Shown piece by piece: positions 49,364-59,100 of a stretch of DNA of 63,895 bases. Numbering within the stretch: the stretch's first letter is position 1; every line of letters starts with the position of its first letter. The stretch comes from Planctomycetota bacterium (GTDB taxonomy: Bacteria > Planctomycetota > UBA1135 > GCA-002686595). A model generated the notes under the pieces. That model was given only the letters and a program-made list of their open reading frames with translations. It searched no databases and had not been told where the DNA came from. Location of the stretch: NCBI GenBank assembly GCA_016795245.1, contig JAEUIA010000058.1, positions 1 through 63,895 on the forward strand. Reading direction: 5' to 3'. A program made the position numbers and the translations under genes.

Positions 49364-51001
49364 TCAGCGTCGCTCGTACGTCAATCCTCGCGCGCGTCCG
49401 CCGTCGATGGTGAATCCGGAAACTTTCTGCTGCGCAGTGCGAAAAGTCAGGCGGCCCAGATCGCACGTGAAGCTGTCTTTTGAGAACGGTGTGAGTTGCA
49501 GCGTGTCCAGCGTGCGGTGCCTGACGACCGTCAGCACACCTTCGACGATCTCGAGTTCGAGTGCGGCGCCGACCTCATCGCTCCAGTAGTTGCCGACGAA
49601 TCGGGCGAGTTCTCCCGCCGCCGGCTTCCACTCCTCGCTGAGCTTGAACTCCCAGCGTCGACCATCCCTGAACTCGAACCGCATGGAATCGCTGCTGAAC
49701 ACGACGTCTAGCGGAGTTCCTCCGCCCTCGCGGCGAAAGCGCTGGTTGCCCAACGGAGTCAGCCGGCCCGGCCTGACGCCCGTCCCCGAAACAGTCAGGG
49801 CGTCGTTGTCGAGCTCGATTCTCACCGCGATATCGTCGTACACGTACCGACCGACGAGCGGCACGAGGTGCTGCGCCTCGATCTTCACCGCCGGACGCGT
49901 GTCGGCTGCGCCGCCCGGCTCGCTGCGCGGGTCGTGCGACATCTCCGCAGCCAGCCACACCTCGGCGACGCGGTCCGCGAGTGCGCTTGGATTCATGGAG
50001 CCCAGATTGCACAAACACACCACGGATACGTGCTGCGCCGGAAAGCGCAGGAACTCGGCACGAAAGCCCACCCACGATCCGCCGTGCCGAACCGTAGCAA
50101 GCCCGCGCTGCTCGCCGACGACGAGGCCCGCACAGTAATCGAGCTGCGCGCCGTCATTCAGTTTTCCGCGCGTGAGCAGGATCGCCTTCAACTCCGGTCC
50201 GCCGACTTTCCCGGTGTAGAAATTCTCGTCCCAGCGCTGGAGGTCCCCCACCGTGGTCTGGACCGCGCCGTCGCCCGTCTGCTCCCAATCGGAAGTCTCC
50301 GTCGCGAAACCGCCGGCCACAACGCTGTACGAGTTCGCCTTGTTGCGCACCACGTGCGTGCAATCGTCGAGGATCTCTGTGTGCTTCATCTCCAACGGGT
50401 CGAAAATGCGTTCGCGCGCGAAGTCACGCAGACTTTTCTTGGACACGCGCTCGACGATCTGCGCGAGCAGGAAGTAGCCGGTGTTGCTGTACAGGTGCCT
50501 CTCGCCTGGAGCGAAATTCCCCGTCTTCTGACGCGTGATCGCCGCATAGGTCTCTGCGCAAGTCGTGCGGTCCTGTATGCGGAACCCGGCGAGCAACATG
50601 ACTTCGATGTAGTCGCGCAGGCCCGACGTGTGATTCAGGAGATGCCGGACCGTGATCGGTTTTGCCAGCTCCGGCATCTCGGGCAGGAACTTGCGGATGT
50701 CGTCGTCCAGCCCGAGTTGCTTGTCCAGCGCGAGCAGACCGATGCACGCCGCCGTGAATTGCTTCGACGTCGAACCGATGTCGAAGACGGTCTGCGGTGT
50801 GATCGGAACCGACAGCTCCAAGCTCGCCTGTCCGAATCCGCGCTCGTAGACGATGGCGCCGTCCCGGTACACGGCCACCGCGCAGCCGGGTGAGTCGGGA
50901 ATGTTCCACTCCGCGAAGAGGGCGTCCGTCTTGGCGCGCAGCTCTAAAGCGTCGGTCGCAGGGGCGGCGCAAATCAGCGTGGCAAGAATGACACCGAGCA
51001 T
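49364..51001 (-). CDS. exported serine hydrolase, beta-lactamase class C/PBP4* family
   Basis: This 545-residue protein has a short signal peptide (MLGVILATLICAAPATDA) and a serine beta-lactamase-like domain. The active-site motifs are Ser77-x-x-Lys80 in IGSTSKQF, Tyr171-Ser-Asn173 in YSNTGY and His306-Gly-Gly in RHGGSW, which replaces the KTG box as in PBP4*/esterase-type members. Residues about 370-545 form one or two beta-barrel lipocalin-like C-terminal domains (LVPLVGRYVYDDIAVRIELD; LARFVGNYWSDEVGAALELE), typical of D-aminopeptidase/PBPE-like hydrolases. Likely substrates are peptides or esters; true beta-lactam resistance cannot be inferred. It precedes the VOC gene by 13 bp. Confidence 0.9.
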   Translation of the reverse strand: MLGVILATLICAAPATDALELRAKTDALFAEWNIPDSPGCAVAVYRDGAIVYERGFGQASLELSVPITPQTVFDIGSTSKQFTAACIGLLALDKQLGLDDDIRKFLPEMPELAKPITVRHLLNHTSGLRDYIEVMLLAGFRIQDRTTCAETYAAITRQKTGNFAPGERHLYSNTGYFLLAQIVERVSKKSLRDFARERIFDPLEMKHTEILDDCTHVVRNKANSYSVVAGGFATETSDWEQTGDGAVQTTVGDLQRWDENFYTGKVGGPELKAILLTRGKLNDGAQLDYCAGLVVGEQRGLATVRHGGSWVGFRAEFLRFPAQHVSVVCLCNLGSMNPSALADRVAEVWLAAEMSHDPRSEPGGAADTRPAVKIEAQHLVPLVGRYVYDDIAVRIELDNDALTVSGTGVRPGRLTPLGNQRFRREGGGTPLDVVFSSDSMRFEFRDGRRWEFKLSEEWKPAAGELARFVGNYWSDEVGAALELEIVEGVLTVVRHRTLDTLQLTPFSKDSFTCDLGRLTFRTAQQKVSGFTIDGGRARGLTYERR

Positions 51002-51107
51002 GGTTCTCTCCAGGGCGAATGGATCAGGTGCGGGCCGCGCCGAGTATGCCCGGACGAAGACCGTCGCGCGTCTTCGAATTCCAAATCCGCGTGGCGCGCC
51101 GCGCGCG

Positions 51108-52547
51108 TCAATCCTCGTTCGCGCGCAACATCCGTACGCGCACTTCGCGGCCCTTGACGCGGCCGGTGCTTAGCTTCCTCAGCGCCTTGTCACCGATGGC
51201 GCGATCGACGGCGACGTAGGTGGCGGAATCGTTCACGGTGATCTTGCCGATCTGCGACGCGTCGAATCCCGCTTCGCCGGTCAGCGCGCCGAGCACATCG
51301 CCCTTGCGGATCTTCTCCTTGCGCCCGCCCAGGATCTGGAGCGTCACCATCGGCGGCACGAGCGGTTCGCGGCTCTTCGGAACGAGTTCGGTCAGCGTGT
51401 GCCAGTCGACCGGAGCGCCTTGGAGTTCTTCGATGCGCGTCAAGCTGTACTGGTCGCGCGGCCCGACCAGGGTCAAAGCCCAACCTTCCTCGTCGACGCG
51501 ACCCGTGCGACCGATGCGGTGAGTGTGGACTTCGGCGTCGCGCGTGAGGTCGACGTTCACGACGGCTTCCAGGGCTTCGATGTCCAGGCCGCGCGCCGCG
51601 ACGTCGGTCGCGACCAGCACCGAGCAACTCTTGTTGACGAACTGCACGAGCACCTGGTCGCGCTCGCGCTGATCCAGATCGCCGTGCAGGGCCAACGCCA
51701 CGATGCCGTCCGCGCGCAAGTGCTCCACCAGATCCCGGCAGCGTTGTTTCGTGTTGCAGAAAGCGAGCGTGCGCACCGGCCGGAAGTGCAGCAGCAAGCG
51801 CGACACGGCTTGCAGTCGTTCATCCTCGTCGACGGCGTAGAAGCGCTGCCGGATCTTCTCCGCGGTGTGTTGCTCCGTCAGCATGACCTCCTTGGGAGAG
51901 CGCATGAACTGTCGGCTCAGGATCTTGATCTCCTCGGGATACGTCGCCGAGAACATGAGCGTCTGCCGTTCGACCGGGCACTGCTTCACGACGGTGACGA
52001 TGTCCTCGAGAAACCCCATGTCGAGCATGCGGTCGGCTTCGTCCAGGACCAGCGTCGTGAGCGCGGCGAGCTTCAACGTGCCGCGCCTCAGATGGTCCAT
52101 CACACGTCCCGGCGTACCGATGACGACGTGCGCGCCGTGCTCCAAGCTCGCGAATTGCGGTCCGATCGGCGATCCGCCGCACAAGGTCAGCACCTTGATG
52201 TTCTCCTCGGCGCGCGCGAGGCGGCGCACCTCGAGCGCGACTTGATCGGCGAGTTCGCGCGTCGGACACAACACGAGGGCCTGGACTGCGAAGCGGCGCG
52301 CATCCAGCTTGGACAAGAGCGGCAACGCGAATGCCGCGGTCTTGCCGCTGCCCGTCTTGGCTTGCGCGATCAGGTCCTCGCCCGCGAGGGCTAGCGGCAG
52401 ACTCGCTGCTTGGATCGGCGTCATCGCGACGTAGCCGAGTTGCGTCAAGTTGGCGAGGGTCGCAGCGGGCAGCGCCAGTCGACTGAACGGCTCAGCGGCG
52501 TCCGCGCGGACGGAGTCGGCCGGTCGAGTGTCGGGAGGTGTGCTCAT
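51108..52547 (-). CDS. dbpA: DbpA-type DEAD-box RNA helicase
   Basis: This ATP-dependent RNA helicase of 479 residues starts at ATG 52547. It has all DEAD-box motifs: the Q motif region (FSRLALPAATLANLTQLGYV), AKTGSGKT (I), PTRELADQV (Ia), TPGRV (Ib), LDEADRMLD (II), FSATYP (III), ALHGDLDQRERD, ATDVAARGLDI (V) and HRIGRTGR (VI). The C-terminal ~75 residues (TLQILGGRKEKIRKGDVLGA ... VNDSATYVAVD) are the DbpA RNA-binding domain that recognises hairpin 92 of 23S rRNA during 50S assembly. It is divergent from the cyclophilin gene and upstream of the serine hydrolase on the same strand with a 106-bp gap. Confidence 0.93.
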   Translation of the reverse strand: MSTPPDTRPADSVRADAAEPFSRLALPAATLANLTQLGYVAMTPIQAASLPLALAGEDLIAQAKTGSGKTAAFALPLLSKLDARRFAVQALVLCPTRELADQVALEVRRLARAEENIKVLTLCGGSPIGPQFASLEHGAHVVIGTPGRVMDHLRRGTLKLAALTTLVLDEADRMLDMGFLEDIVTVVKQCPVERQTLMFSATYPEEIKILSRQFMRSPKEVMLTEQHTAEKIRQRFYAVDEDERLQAVSRLLLHFRPVRTLAFCNTKQRCRDLVEHLRADGIVALALHGDLDQRERDQVLVQFVNKSCSVLVATDVAARGLDIEALEAVVNVDLTRDAEVHTHRIGRTGRVDEEGWALTLVGPRDQYSLTRIEELQGAPVDWHTLTELVPKSREPLVPPMVTLQILGGRKEKIRKGDVLGALTGEAGFDASQIGKITVNDSATYVAVDRAIGDKALRKLSTGRVKGREVRVRMLRANED

Positions 52548-52711
52548 GAAGCCAGGCTGTGCGCGTGTCTGGATGGGTCGGCGCGGCTTCGAACACCGCG
52601 ATCGCGCAAAGAACTTGCCCGGCGACGCGCGCATTCTACCCTGTGTGCCCTCGCAGGCTCGGTTCACGGACGAATCGGCCGCTGACCTTCACGCTTTTTC
52701 GAGACCCACCC

Positions 52712-53527
52712 ATGTCCAGCCGAATCCTACTGGCCGCGTTCCTGTCCTCTGCCGCTCTCGCCGCGTGTGGCGTGCGTGAGTCGAAGCCCATCACGTCGCC
52801 GGCTCCCGCGCACACCAGCACCGAGACGCCCGTCGCACCCAAGCCCGAGGCGGCGAAGGTCGAAGCACCGCAGGCCGAGGCTCCCAAAGTCGAAGCGCCG
52901 AAGGTCGAAGTCGCCAAACCGGCCGCGCCGAAGCCCGCGAGTTCGGGTGATCCGGCGATGGACATGCTGCACGCGTTTCTGTCCGACCTGAAGATCGACA
53001 AGAGCGATCCGAAGTGGAAGACGAAGGTCGTGAAGCCGCCGCAGCTCACGTTCGACGGCAAGCACGCGTACTTCTGGCTCTTGAACACCACCGAAGGTGC
53101 GATCAAGGTGCGCCTGATGCCCGACGTCGCGCCGATGCACGTGTCGAGCACGATCTACCTGACCGAGATCGGCTTCTACGACGACATCCTGTTTCACCGC
53201 GTCATCCCGGGCTTCATGGCGCAAGGCGGCGATCCGCTCGGCACGGGCATGGGCGGACCGGCCTACAAGTACGCGGGTGAGTTCGCGCCGAACGCGAAGC
53301 ACACGAAACCGGGCATCCTGTCGATGGCGAACGCGGGCCCGGGAACGGACGGCAGCCAGTTCTTCCTCACGTTCTCGCCGCAGCCGGGCCTCGACGGCAA
53401 GCACACGGTCTTCGGCGAAGTCGTCGAGGGCATGGAGAACCTCAACAAGCTCGCCGCGTTCGGGAGCCGGGACGGACCGACCTCGAAGCCGCTCAAGATC
53501 GTGACGGCGAAGATCGTCCACGAGTGA
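52712..53527 (+). CDS. cyclophilin-type peptidyl-prolyl isomerase lipoprotein
   Basis: This 271-residue precursor has a lipoprotein signal (lipobox LAAC, Cys19). An Ala/Pro/Lys/Glu linker with repeated EAPKVEAPKVEV and KPAAPKPAS units follows (about 28-75), likely spanning the periplasm. The C-terminal ~170 residues are a cyclophilin domain: FYDDILFHRVIPGFMAQGGD then PLGTGMGGPAY, SMANAGPGTDGSQFFLTFSP and HTVFGEVVEGMENL. The catalytic Arg sits in FHRVIPGF. It assists folding of exported proteins. The start at ATG 52712 was chosen for the lipobox. It is divergent from dbpA and its stop lies 6 bp from the convergent secreted-protein gene. Confidence 0.93.
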   Translation: MSSRILLAAFLSSAALAACGVRESKPITSPAPAHTSTETPVAPKPEAAKVEAPQAEAPKVEAPKVEVAKPAAPKPASSGDPAMDMLHAFLSDLKIDKSDPKWKTKVVKPPQLTFDGKHAYFWLLNTTEGAIKVRLMPDVAPMHVSSTIYLTEIGFYDDILFHRVIPGFMAQGGDPLGTGMGGPAYKYAGEFAPNAKHTKPGILSMANAGPGTDGSQFFLTFSPQPGLDGKHTVFGEVVEGMENLNKLAAFGSRDGPTSKPLKIVTAKIVHE

Positions 53528-53533
53528 CGGCGA

Positions 53534-54598
53534 TCACGGCAGCCAGCGCGCCTCTAGACCTTGCGTGAGGTTGAACGTCTCGCTGGTGCAGAAACTCGCC
53601 GCGTCGCGGTACCAGGCCTGATAGGTCCGCAACACTCCGGGTGAATTGCTCCCCGCGATCGAGATCTGTGTATCTCCGAGCGCGGGGAAGCTGGCACTGC
53701 CTGCGGGCGCGAGCTTGACGCCCAGGCGCGTCACGGTGCCGCCGGCGCAGACGAGTCCATCGCCAAAGATCGAACCCGCGCCGCCGTTCACGCGCGCCGT
53801 GCCTTGGAAGAACAGCACGCTCGTGCCGGCCGGCAATTCCGTGGCGTTCAAGACCAGGGTATCAGCACTCGCGCTCGCGACTCCTGAGTGGGAAAGCAAG
53901 GCCCCCAAGTTCGCCGAGTTCTTGCAGCCCCCTCCGAAGAACGAACCGTTCATGCACGGGCAGGCGCTGTTCGTGCCTGAACAAAAACTCGTCACTGCCG
54001 GATCGTAGTCGTAGCAGATCGTGACGACAGCGGAGGCCTGCGTCGCGAACGTCACGATGATAGGGCCGGAGCCTGTCGCACTCGACGTGCCCGCTGCCTG
54101 CAGGTTCAAGTTGAAGGTCCCCGGATTGCCGCTGGGCCCCGTGAACAACGCCAGATCGGACGCAGACGACAGCGTGACGGCGGGCGCGGGGACGACGTCC
54201 ACGGACAAGCCTGGGAACAGCGCTCCGGAGGTTCCGGCGAAGTCGAGGGTCCCATCGTAGCCGCTCAGCGAGACCATGATGTTTTGAGTAGGCCTGGCGA
54301 GCAAGACCAGCGTGTTGTCTGGTCGCGTGAGGGTGAACTGCGCGGAGTACTCCAGCGCGATCTGTTCGGCGAGGGGTTGTGCATTCTCTACCCCACAGCT
54401 GCCCTGGATGTGCGCGCCGAGTTGGACATGAACCGCCGTGAGCACGCCGTAGTTCGAACCGAAACGTGGAATCGAGAGGGACTGCGTCCAGTTGGTGGTC
54501 GTCAGGGGCACCGTGACAGTCACGCAGGTCTGACCCGCGTGTGCGCTGAGCGTGAGTACGACGGAACCCATCAGTGCGGCAAAGTGTGCGAAGGACAT
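53534..54598 (-). CDS. secreted choice-of-anchor-E-like protein with shared C-terminal cysteine domain
   Basis: I start this 354-residue protein at ATG 54598 (GGAG six bases upstream); ATG 54610 is possible. A signal peptide (MSFAHFAALMGSVVLTLSAH) is followed by a beta-sandwich of about 180 residues resembling the choice-of-anchor E domain: LSIPRFGSNYGVLTAVHVQL, IALEYSAQFTLTRP, GYDGTLDFAGTSGALFPG and GSGPIIVTFATQASAVVTIC. The last ~150 residues (FCSGTNSACPCMNGSFFGG ... YQAWYRDAASFCTSETFNLT ... GLEARWLP) are the cysteine domain also found at 21679 and 35124. It is an exported protein of unknown function standing between the cyclophilin gene and the efflux operon. Confidence 0.83.
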   Translation of the reverse strand: MSFAHFAALMGSVVLTLSAHAGQTCVTVTVPLTTTNWTQSLSIPRFGSNYGVLTAVHVQLGAHIQGSCGVENAQPLAEQIALEYSAQFTLTRPDNTLVLLARPTQNIMVSLSGYDGTLDFAGTSGALFPGLSVDVVPAPAVTLSSASDLALFTGPSGNPGTFNLNLQAAGTSSATGSGPIIVTFATQASAVVTICYDYDPAVTSFCSGTNSACPCMNGSFFGGGCKNSANLGALLSHSGVASASADTLVLNATELPAGTSVLFFQGTARVNGGAGSIFGDGLVCAGGTVTRLGVKLAPAGSASFPALGDTQISIAGSNSPGVLRTYQAWYRDAASFCTSETFNLTQGLEARWLP

Positions 54599-54761
54599 GC
54601 GCAACTCCATGCGAGGTTGTGGAGAAACGGGGCTCGACTCAGTCGCCCAGTTCAGCACGTGTCGTGCGACTGCGGCGCAGTCCTAGGAGGCTAACACCGG
54701 GCCCACAGCCTGCTTGAAATCAGCACAAGGGACTCAATGGAAGCGTCCCAAACGCGTTCGA

Positions 54762-56186
54762 TCACGGGTGGACCGACGCAGGGTTTTCGCTCCACCCGCC
54801 GCCTAACGCTTTGTAGAGCGCGACGAGGCGGGTGGCGATGGCGGCTTCGCTCGCGGCGAGATCGTCTTCCAGATCGGTCACGCTGCGCTCGGACACGAGC
54901 ACGCTCTGAAAATCGGAGATGCCGTCCGAGTACTGTGTGCGCGACAACTCAGCCGCCAAACGCGCCTGCGTCGCCGCAGCGAGCAGCGAGTTGCGGCGCT
55001 CCTGCTCGAGCACGAACGCCTGCAACTCGTTCTCGGTCTCTTCGAGCGCGGTGAGCACCGCGCGCTCCCAGCGCACGAAGGCCTGCTCGGTACGCGCTTC
55101 CTGAGCTACGACGCGATTGCGAATGCGACCGGAGTCGAACAGATTGAGCCGCAGCGACGGTCCGTAGCCGTAGTTGAAGCTCGGGCGCGTGAACAAGCTC
55201 GACAACTCGTCCGCAGCGAATCCCAAGTTGCCCGCCAAGGTGAGGCGCGGATACAGGTCCCCTTCCGCGACACCGATGCGCGCGTGCTCGGCCGCCAGCA
55301 CGCGTTCCGCGCGGCGCACGTCCGCGCGCCGGCGCAAGAGATCCGCCGGTACCCCGACGGCCACCGACACCGGCGGAACCGGAATCGGACGCGGCTCGTT
55401 CAATTGGCGCGTCAGCGTTCCCGGCGCGAGCCCGAGCAGCACGGCGAGGCGATTCTGCGCGGCGCGCAGCCCGATTTCGAGCGTCGGAATCCGCGCACGC
55501 GTCGTCTCGAGGTTGGCTTGCGCCTGCGCCAGGTCACCGGCGGATTGGAGCCCGGCGTCGAACAGTCCGCGCACGAGTTGCAGCGTCTGCTCTTGCAACG
55601 CGACGTTGTCACGCGCGATCGCCACCCGGCGTTGGAGCGCCCGCAGCTCGATGTAGTTGCGTGCAGTTTCGGCCGCCACGGCGACGCCGACGGCACGCGC
55701 GTCCTCGACCGCAACCTGCAGATCCGCGTCGGCGGCTTCGATCGAGCGGCTCACGCGGCCCCACAGATCGATCTCCCACGAGGCGTCGAAACCCAGAGCG
55801 AAATTGTCGGTGTCGGGCACGAAATTGCCGAAAGGGGTGTTCTTGCTCTCGGCACGGCGTGTGTACGAAGTCTGGGCGTCGAGCGTCGGGTATCGATCCG
55901 CAGCCGTCGCACCGCGCAAAGCGCGCGCTTCCTTCCAGCGGCCCAGGGCCTCGCGCACGTCCAAGCTGCCGATCGCCGCGCGCTCGATCAGGTCGTTCAG
56001 GACCGGGTCCTGAAAACGCTCCCACCAACGCGCGAGATCAGCGGCATCGCGCGCCACGCCCTTGGCCTCGAGGTCGGCGTGCCACTGCGGCGCAACCTCG
56101 GCTTCGGGCGCGACGTAGTCCGTCCCCACCGCCTTGCACGCGGCGAAGAACAGCAACGAGAGGACGAGGAAAACTTGGACCTTCAT
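54762..56186 (-). CDS. RND efflux outer-membrane lipoprotein factor (NodT/OprM type)
   Basis: This 474-residue TolC-like outer-membrane channel has a lipoprotein signal (lipobox FAAC, Cys17). Two repeated outer-membrane-efflux units follow: WWERFQDPVLNDLIERAAIG, QTSYTRRAESKNTPFGNFVP, WEIDLWGRVSRSIEAADADL, and in the second half ADLLRRRADVRRAERVLAAE, YPRLTLAGNLGFAADELSSL and LRLNLFDSGRIRNRVVAQEA. The start overlaps the RND pump stop (ATGA). It is the third gene of a complete adaptor-pump-channel operon under a TetR regulator, and the only outer-membrane factor in the window, so the tandem pumps at 8160-15097 may share it. Confidence 0.94.
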   Translation of the reverse strand: MKVQVFLVLSLLFFAACKAVGTDYVAPEAEVAPQWHADLEAKGVARDAADLARWWERFQDPVLNDLIERAAIGSLDVREALGRWKEARALRGATAADRYPTLDAQTSYTRRAESKNTPFGNFVPDTDNFALGFDASWEIDLWGRVSRSIEAADADLQVAVEDARAVGVAVAAETARNYIELRALQRRVAIARDNVALQEQTLQLVRGLFDAGLQSAGDLAQAQANLETTRARIPTLEIGLRAAQNRLAVLLGLAPGTLTRQLNEPRPIPVPPVSVAVGVPADLLRRRADVRRAERVLAAEHARIGVAEGDLYPRLTLAGNLGFAADELSSLFTRPSFNYGYGPSLRLNLFDSGRIRNRVVAQEARTEQAFVRWERAVLTALEETENELQAFVLEQERRNSLLAAATQARLAAELSRTQYSDGISDFQSVLVSERSVTDLEDDLAASEAAIATRLVALYKALGGGWSENPASVHP

Positions 56187-59100
56187 GCGAGCACCGCCTC
56201 GTTCGTCGCGACGTCGAGCTCACTCGACTCCTCAGGTTGCGTCTTGCGCCGCGCGTGATCGACGGCGATGAGCGAGTAGAACACCGGCACGACGAACAAG
56301 GTGAACACGGTGCCGATGATCATGCCCGCGACGAGCACGGTGCCGATCGAGTTGCGCGCCTCGGCGCCGGGGCCACTGACGAGCACCAGCGGCACGTGAC
56401 CGAACACGGTCGCCGCCGAAGTCATCAAGACCGGACGCAAGCGCGTCTTCGAGGCTTCGCGCAGCGCCTCCATCTTCGCGACGCCGCGCTCTTGCAGCGT
56501 GTTCGCGAATTCCACGATGAGGATGCCGTTCTTGGCGATCAGGCCCACCAGCGTGATCAATCCGACCTGCGAGTAGATGTTGATCGTGGTCAAGTCGAGG
56601 AAGCTGAAGATCAACGCCCCCGAGATCGCCAACGGCACCGACCCGAGCAACACGATCAACGGATCGCGGAAGCTCCGGAATTGCGCCGCCAGCACCAGGT
56701 AGATGAGCACCAGGGCGAAACCGAGCGTCACGACGAGCGCCGAACCCTCGCGCCGGATCTGTCGCGATTCGCCGGCGTAATCGAGGATGACGTCCGGACC
56801 GCCAGCAGCCGCCGCTGCTGCTTCGAGCACCCGCAGTCCTTCTTCTTTGGTGACACCCGGTTGGACGCCGCCGAACACGCGCACGGCGTTCAATTGCTGG
56901 AAGCGGTTGAGGCTGCGCGGCGCGGTGCTGTGTTCGATGCGGGCGAAGGTCGACACGGGCACGAGTTCGCCGCTTGCACTCCTGACCTTCAGGTCGAGCA
57001 ACGGCCCCAGCGTGGCGCGGTCTCCGATCCCGAGCTGAGGGATGACCTTGTAGCTGCGGTCGAAGTAGTTGAAGCGATTGACATAGCCGCCACCCAGCAC
57101 GACGCCGAGTTCGCCGCCGACGCCGGCTAGATCCAGACCCAGGTCAGCCAACTGTTCGCGGTCTATCACGACGCGCGCTTCAGGCTTGTCGATCTTGAGA
57201 TCGGTGTCGGCGTACAGGAACTTGCCGCTCTGGAATCCGGCTCCCACCGCGGCGTAGGCGGTCGACAGCAGTTCCTCGATCGGCCGGTGACTCTGCAAGA
57301 CCAGTTCCACGTCGTACTGGCCTGCGTTCGGCAACGGAGGGTCGAGGCGCGGGAAGATACGCAGGCCGGGAACTTGCGACACCGCACCGAACACCTCGCC
57401 GTACATCTCCTCGGTCGAGCGCTTGCGATCGCGCCAATCCACGGTCTTCATTCCGCCGAAGCCGCCCCATGCAGCCGTCAACGACCACATGAATTCCGCC
57501 TCGGGGAAGCCGCCGATCGCGCGGATGACGTCGAGCGATTGTCGGTCGACGGCCTCGATGGTCGAATCGGGCGAAGCATCCAGGAACATGCTGATGTGAC
57601 CCTGGTCCTCGACCGGTGCCAATTCATGGCGCGAGAACTGGTACAGCGGCCAGGCAGCGGCGACCACGATCAGGGCCGCGAACACGATGGCCGGACGCAT
57701 GCCGAGCGCCACGTCCAGTGCGCGCCCGTAGCCGCGTCGGACTGCGTCGAAACCGCCGTTCACGAACTTCGTCAGACGGCTCTCCTTGCCGTGCGCGTGC
57801 ACGAAGCGCGAACTCATCACCGGCGAGAGCGTGACTGCGACGAATCCGGACACGATGACCGCCGCCGCGAGCGTGATCGCGAATTCCAGGAACAAGGTCC
57901 CGGTCAATCCGCCTTGGAAACCGATGGGCGTGTAGACCGCAGCCAGGGTGATCGTCATCGCGATGATCGGTCCAACGAGTTCACGCGCGCCAAGGAGCGC
58001 CGCATCGATCCGCGACTTGCCTTCGCGCACGTGTCGTTCCACGTTCTCCACGACGACGATCGCGTCGTCGACGACCAGCCCGACCGCCAAGACGATCGCG
58101 AGGATCGTGAGGAGATTGAGGCTGAAGCCGGCCGCGAGCATGACCCCCGTCGCGCCGATCAAGGACACGGGCATCGCCACGAGCGGAACCAGCGCCGTTC
58201 GAATCGATCCCATGAACAAGAACACGACGAGGCCGACGATCAGAATCGTCTCCATCAAGGTCTTCGTGATCTCCGTCAGCGCGCTCTCCATGAACACCGT
58301 CGCGTCGTAGGCGAGGTGCATGTCGATGTCGGGCGGCAGATTCGGGCGCAACTCCTCCATCGCGGCCCGCAAGCGGTGCGCGACCTCGATTTCGTTCACC
58401 CCGATCAGCGGCCAGACCGAGAGGTACACGGCTTCCTTCTCGTTGAACTTGGCGATGAAGTCGGGTTCCTCGGCCCCGAGTTCGACATTGGCCACGTCGG
58501 ACAAGCGCACCAGTGCGCTGCCGCGGTCGGCGACGATCAAGTCTTCGAATTCCTTGACCGTGCGCAGGTCGGTGTTCGCGAGCAGATTGACTTGAACCAG
58601 GTTGCCCTTGGTCTGACCGACGGCCGCCAGGTAGTTGTTGCGGCGCAGCGCCGAATGCACGTCGCCCGGCGTCAGGCTGAGCGCGCTCAGGCGGTCCAGG
58701 TCGATCCACACGCGCATCGCGATCTGCCGTCCGCCTTCGATCCCCACGCGCTGGACGCCTTCGAGCGTCGAGAGTTGCGGCTGCAGCGTGCGCGCGAGCC
58801 AGTCCGTCATCTGCGGCACGGTGCGGTCGGAGGACGAGAAGCTCAGATAGAACGAAGCGTACGGCCGGTCCGCGCGCTGGATCTCGATCACCGGCGGCTC
58901 GGCTTCGGACGGCAACTGCGAGCGCACTTGCTGCAAACGCGCGGTGATCTCGGCCAGCGCGGCGGTGCTGCTGTGGTTGAGCTTGAGACGCACCGTGATG
59001 ATGCTGACGCCGGCACGGCTCGTGGATTCGACGTAGTCGACGCCGCTGATCGCCGAGACCACGCTCTCGATCGGTGTGGTCAAGAATCCGCGCACGCTCT

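Noticed and set aside
49364..51001. Antibiotic-resistance class C beta-lactamase
   Set aside because: Motifs fit the wider PBP4*/esterase group (HGG in place of KTG, extra C-terminal barrel domains), so resistance cannot be claimed.
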